Source: Phyllostachys edulis (taxonomy: Eukaryota; Streptophyta; Magnoliopsida; Poales; Poaceae). From it: 64,000 nt of DNA. Every line of letters begins with the position of its first letter. The first letter of the stretch is position 1. The notes beneath the pieces were generated by a model, which was not told where the DNA came from, did not search any database, and saw nothing but the letters and a program-made list of their open reading frames with translations. Both the position numbers and the translations under genes were made by a program. This document shows positions 63,402-64,000 of the stretch, in pieces. Location of the stretch: contig CM070566.1 of NCBI GenBank assembly GCA_036346405.1, positions 15,805,533 to 15,869,532 on the forward strand, given 5' to 3'.

Positions 63402-64000
63402 AGACCTCCTCAGGAGCGCTCACGTGAAATCATCAAGACCACTTAATACCTCCTCAGAAGCACCCACGTGGACTCATCAGGACCACTCGCAACCTCCTCA
63501 AGAGCACTTAAAGAAATAGAGAAGTCAGATTTGGATTCAAAGGAAAAAGAGCCAGTCATCGAGGAGGAGGTCTTTATGGATGTTTTCCAGGACCACTCAG
63601 GACGTCCTCTAGGACCTCCCAGGAGGTCTTTGAAGAAGCCGACCAGGACCTCTCACGAGCAAAAACGGTCGGCTATCGTTGTTTCGAATATTAGCAATGG
63701 GAATTACAATGACGGCGATACATGGTTGGATGCAAGCGGCGGCGTGTCTCTGATAGCCACGAGCAAAGACCGTAGCCATAGTCCCCGTGAACATCAGATC
63801 GGCTACAGTAGCAGCTGCAGTGATAACCAAGCAGACCACATCGCATGTTGATCTTAAAGCGCTAGAAACAGTGGGAAGCTTAAAGGAAACACATCTTTAC
63901 TGTCCAGGACAAAGCCACAGCCCCGTTGGTGTCCTCTCGGTCTTTCCCATTCACAAAAGAGAAGGTTGCAGCAGCTGCGCACTCAAGAACTTAGAGAGGC
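63402..64000 (+). pseudogene. Third gypsy element, gag-pol linker and start of pol (window edge)
   Basis: The stretch starts with several copies of the GACCTCCTCA/GAGCGCTCACGTG unit of the LTR array (to about 63660). Linker sequence with Ser/Asp-rich frames (63468-63851) follows. At 63940-64000 the frame reads PRWCPLGLSHSQKRRLQQLR and TQELRE, a block usual ahead of the protease/RT region in these gypsy polyproteins. It is truncated by the window end. Confidence 0.55.

Noticed and set aside
1..64000. tRNA, rRNA or snRNA genes
   Set aside because: No cloverleaf with TTCRA arms or rRNA-like stretch was seen; the tRNA-like TGGTATC sequences are primer-binding sites.

Overview
The window looks like intergenic heterochromatin of a grass (Poaceae), plausibly Oryza or a close relative. 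The evidence is a Stowaway-type MITE, a Sirevirus-type copia element with AAAGGGGGAGA polypurine tracts, several gypsy LTR families starting TGTAAYAYCCC, a TRIM element and CACTA elements with grass-type subterminal repeats. The species is inferred from repeat style; no search was run. I see no intact host gene, rRNA, tRNA or CRISPR. Every recognisable protein is a transposon pseudogene or a captured host fragment.

Layout. 1-1499 is the 5' part of a decayed CACTA element (minus strand). 3602-4125 is a Stowaway-like MITE with a nested solo LTR. An outer LTR starts at 4566. It is split by a 4.2 kb solo LTR (6992-11193, target duplication AATTA) and then by a Sirevirus on the minus strand that starts at 11289 and fills much of the remainder. 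The visible Sirevirus parts are the 3' LTR (11289-12961), two polypurine tracts, an env-like frame (13565-14959), pol (31074-34230) and gag (34248-35005 plus 48288-48958). Its 5' LTR is not in the window.

Three blocks interrupt the Sirevirus. (i) 16434-31004 contains a solo LTR, split by a full-length non-autonomous gypsy element (16826-28294, TSD TCCCT), itself split by a solo LTR of the same family (19291-21685, TSD GTTTT), followed by a TRIM (30298-31004). (ii) 35006-48282 is a second non-autonomous gypsy element (TSD CATTA) with 3.0 and 3.7 kb LTRs, carrying a foldback MITE and another solo LTR (41974-45110, TSD GCTCA). (iii) From 48963 a second CACTA-like element breaks gag. It holds a TNP1-like pseudogene, fragments of PUS10 and phosphoglycerate mutase genes, a Helitron-like 3' end, and, probably nested, a gypsy element from about 57250 whose LTR carries a 44-bp tandem array and whose degenerate gag runs towards the window end.

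The most striking signal is a string of up to eight short perfect hairpins, many preceded by GGTCCC or GGTCCCC, in five LTR copies of one gypsy superfamily. At least four stems show compensatory base changes between copies, which suggests selection for structure, probably in RNA because the block appears to lie inside the transcribed part of the LTR. Other points are the 44-bp array that keeps all three forward frames open, amber stops in the env-like frame consistent with CAG to TAG change, an RT catalytic YVDD changed to YVDN, and a composite insertion in which only the two outer ends share a target duplication (CTTAG).
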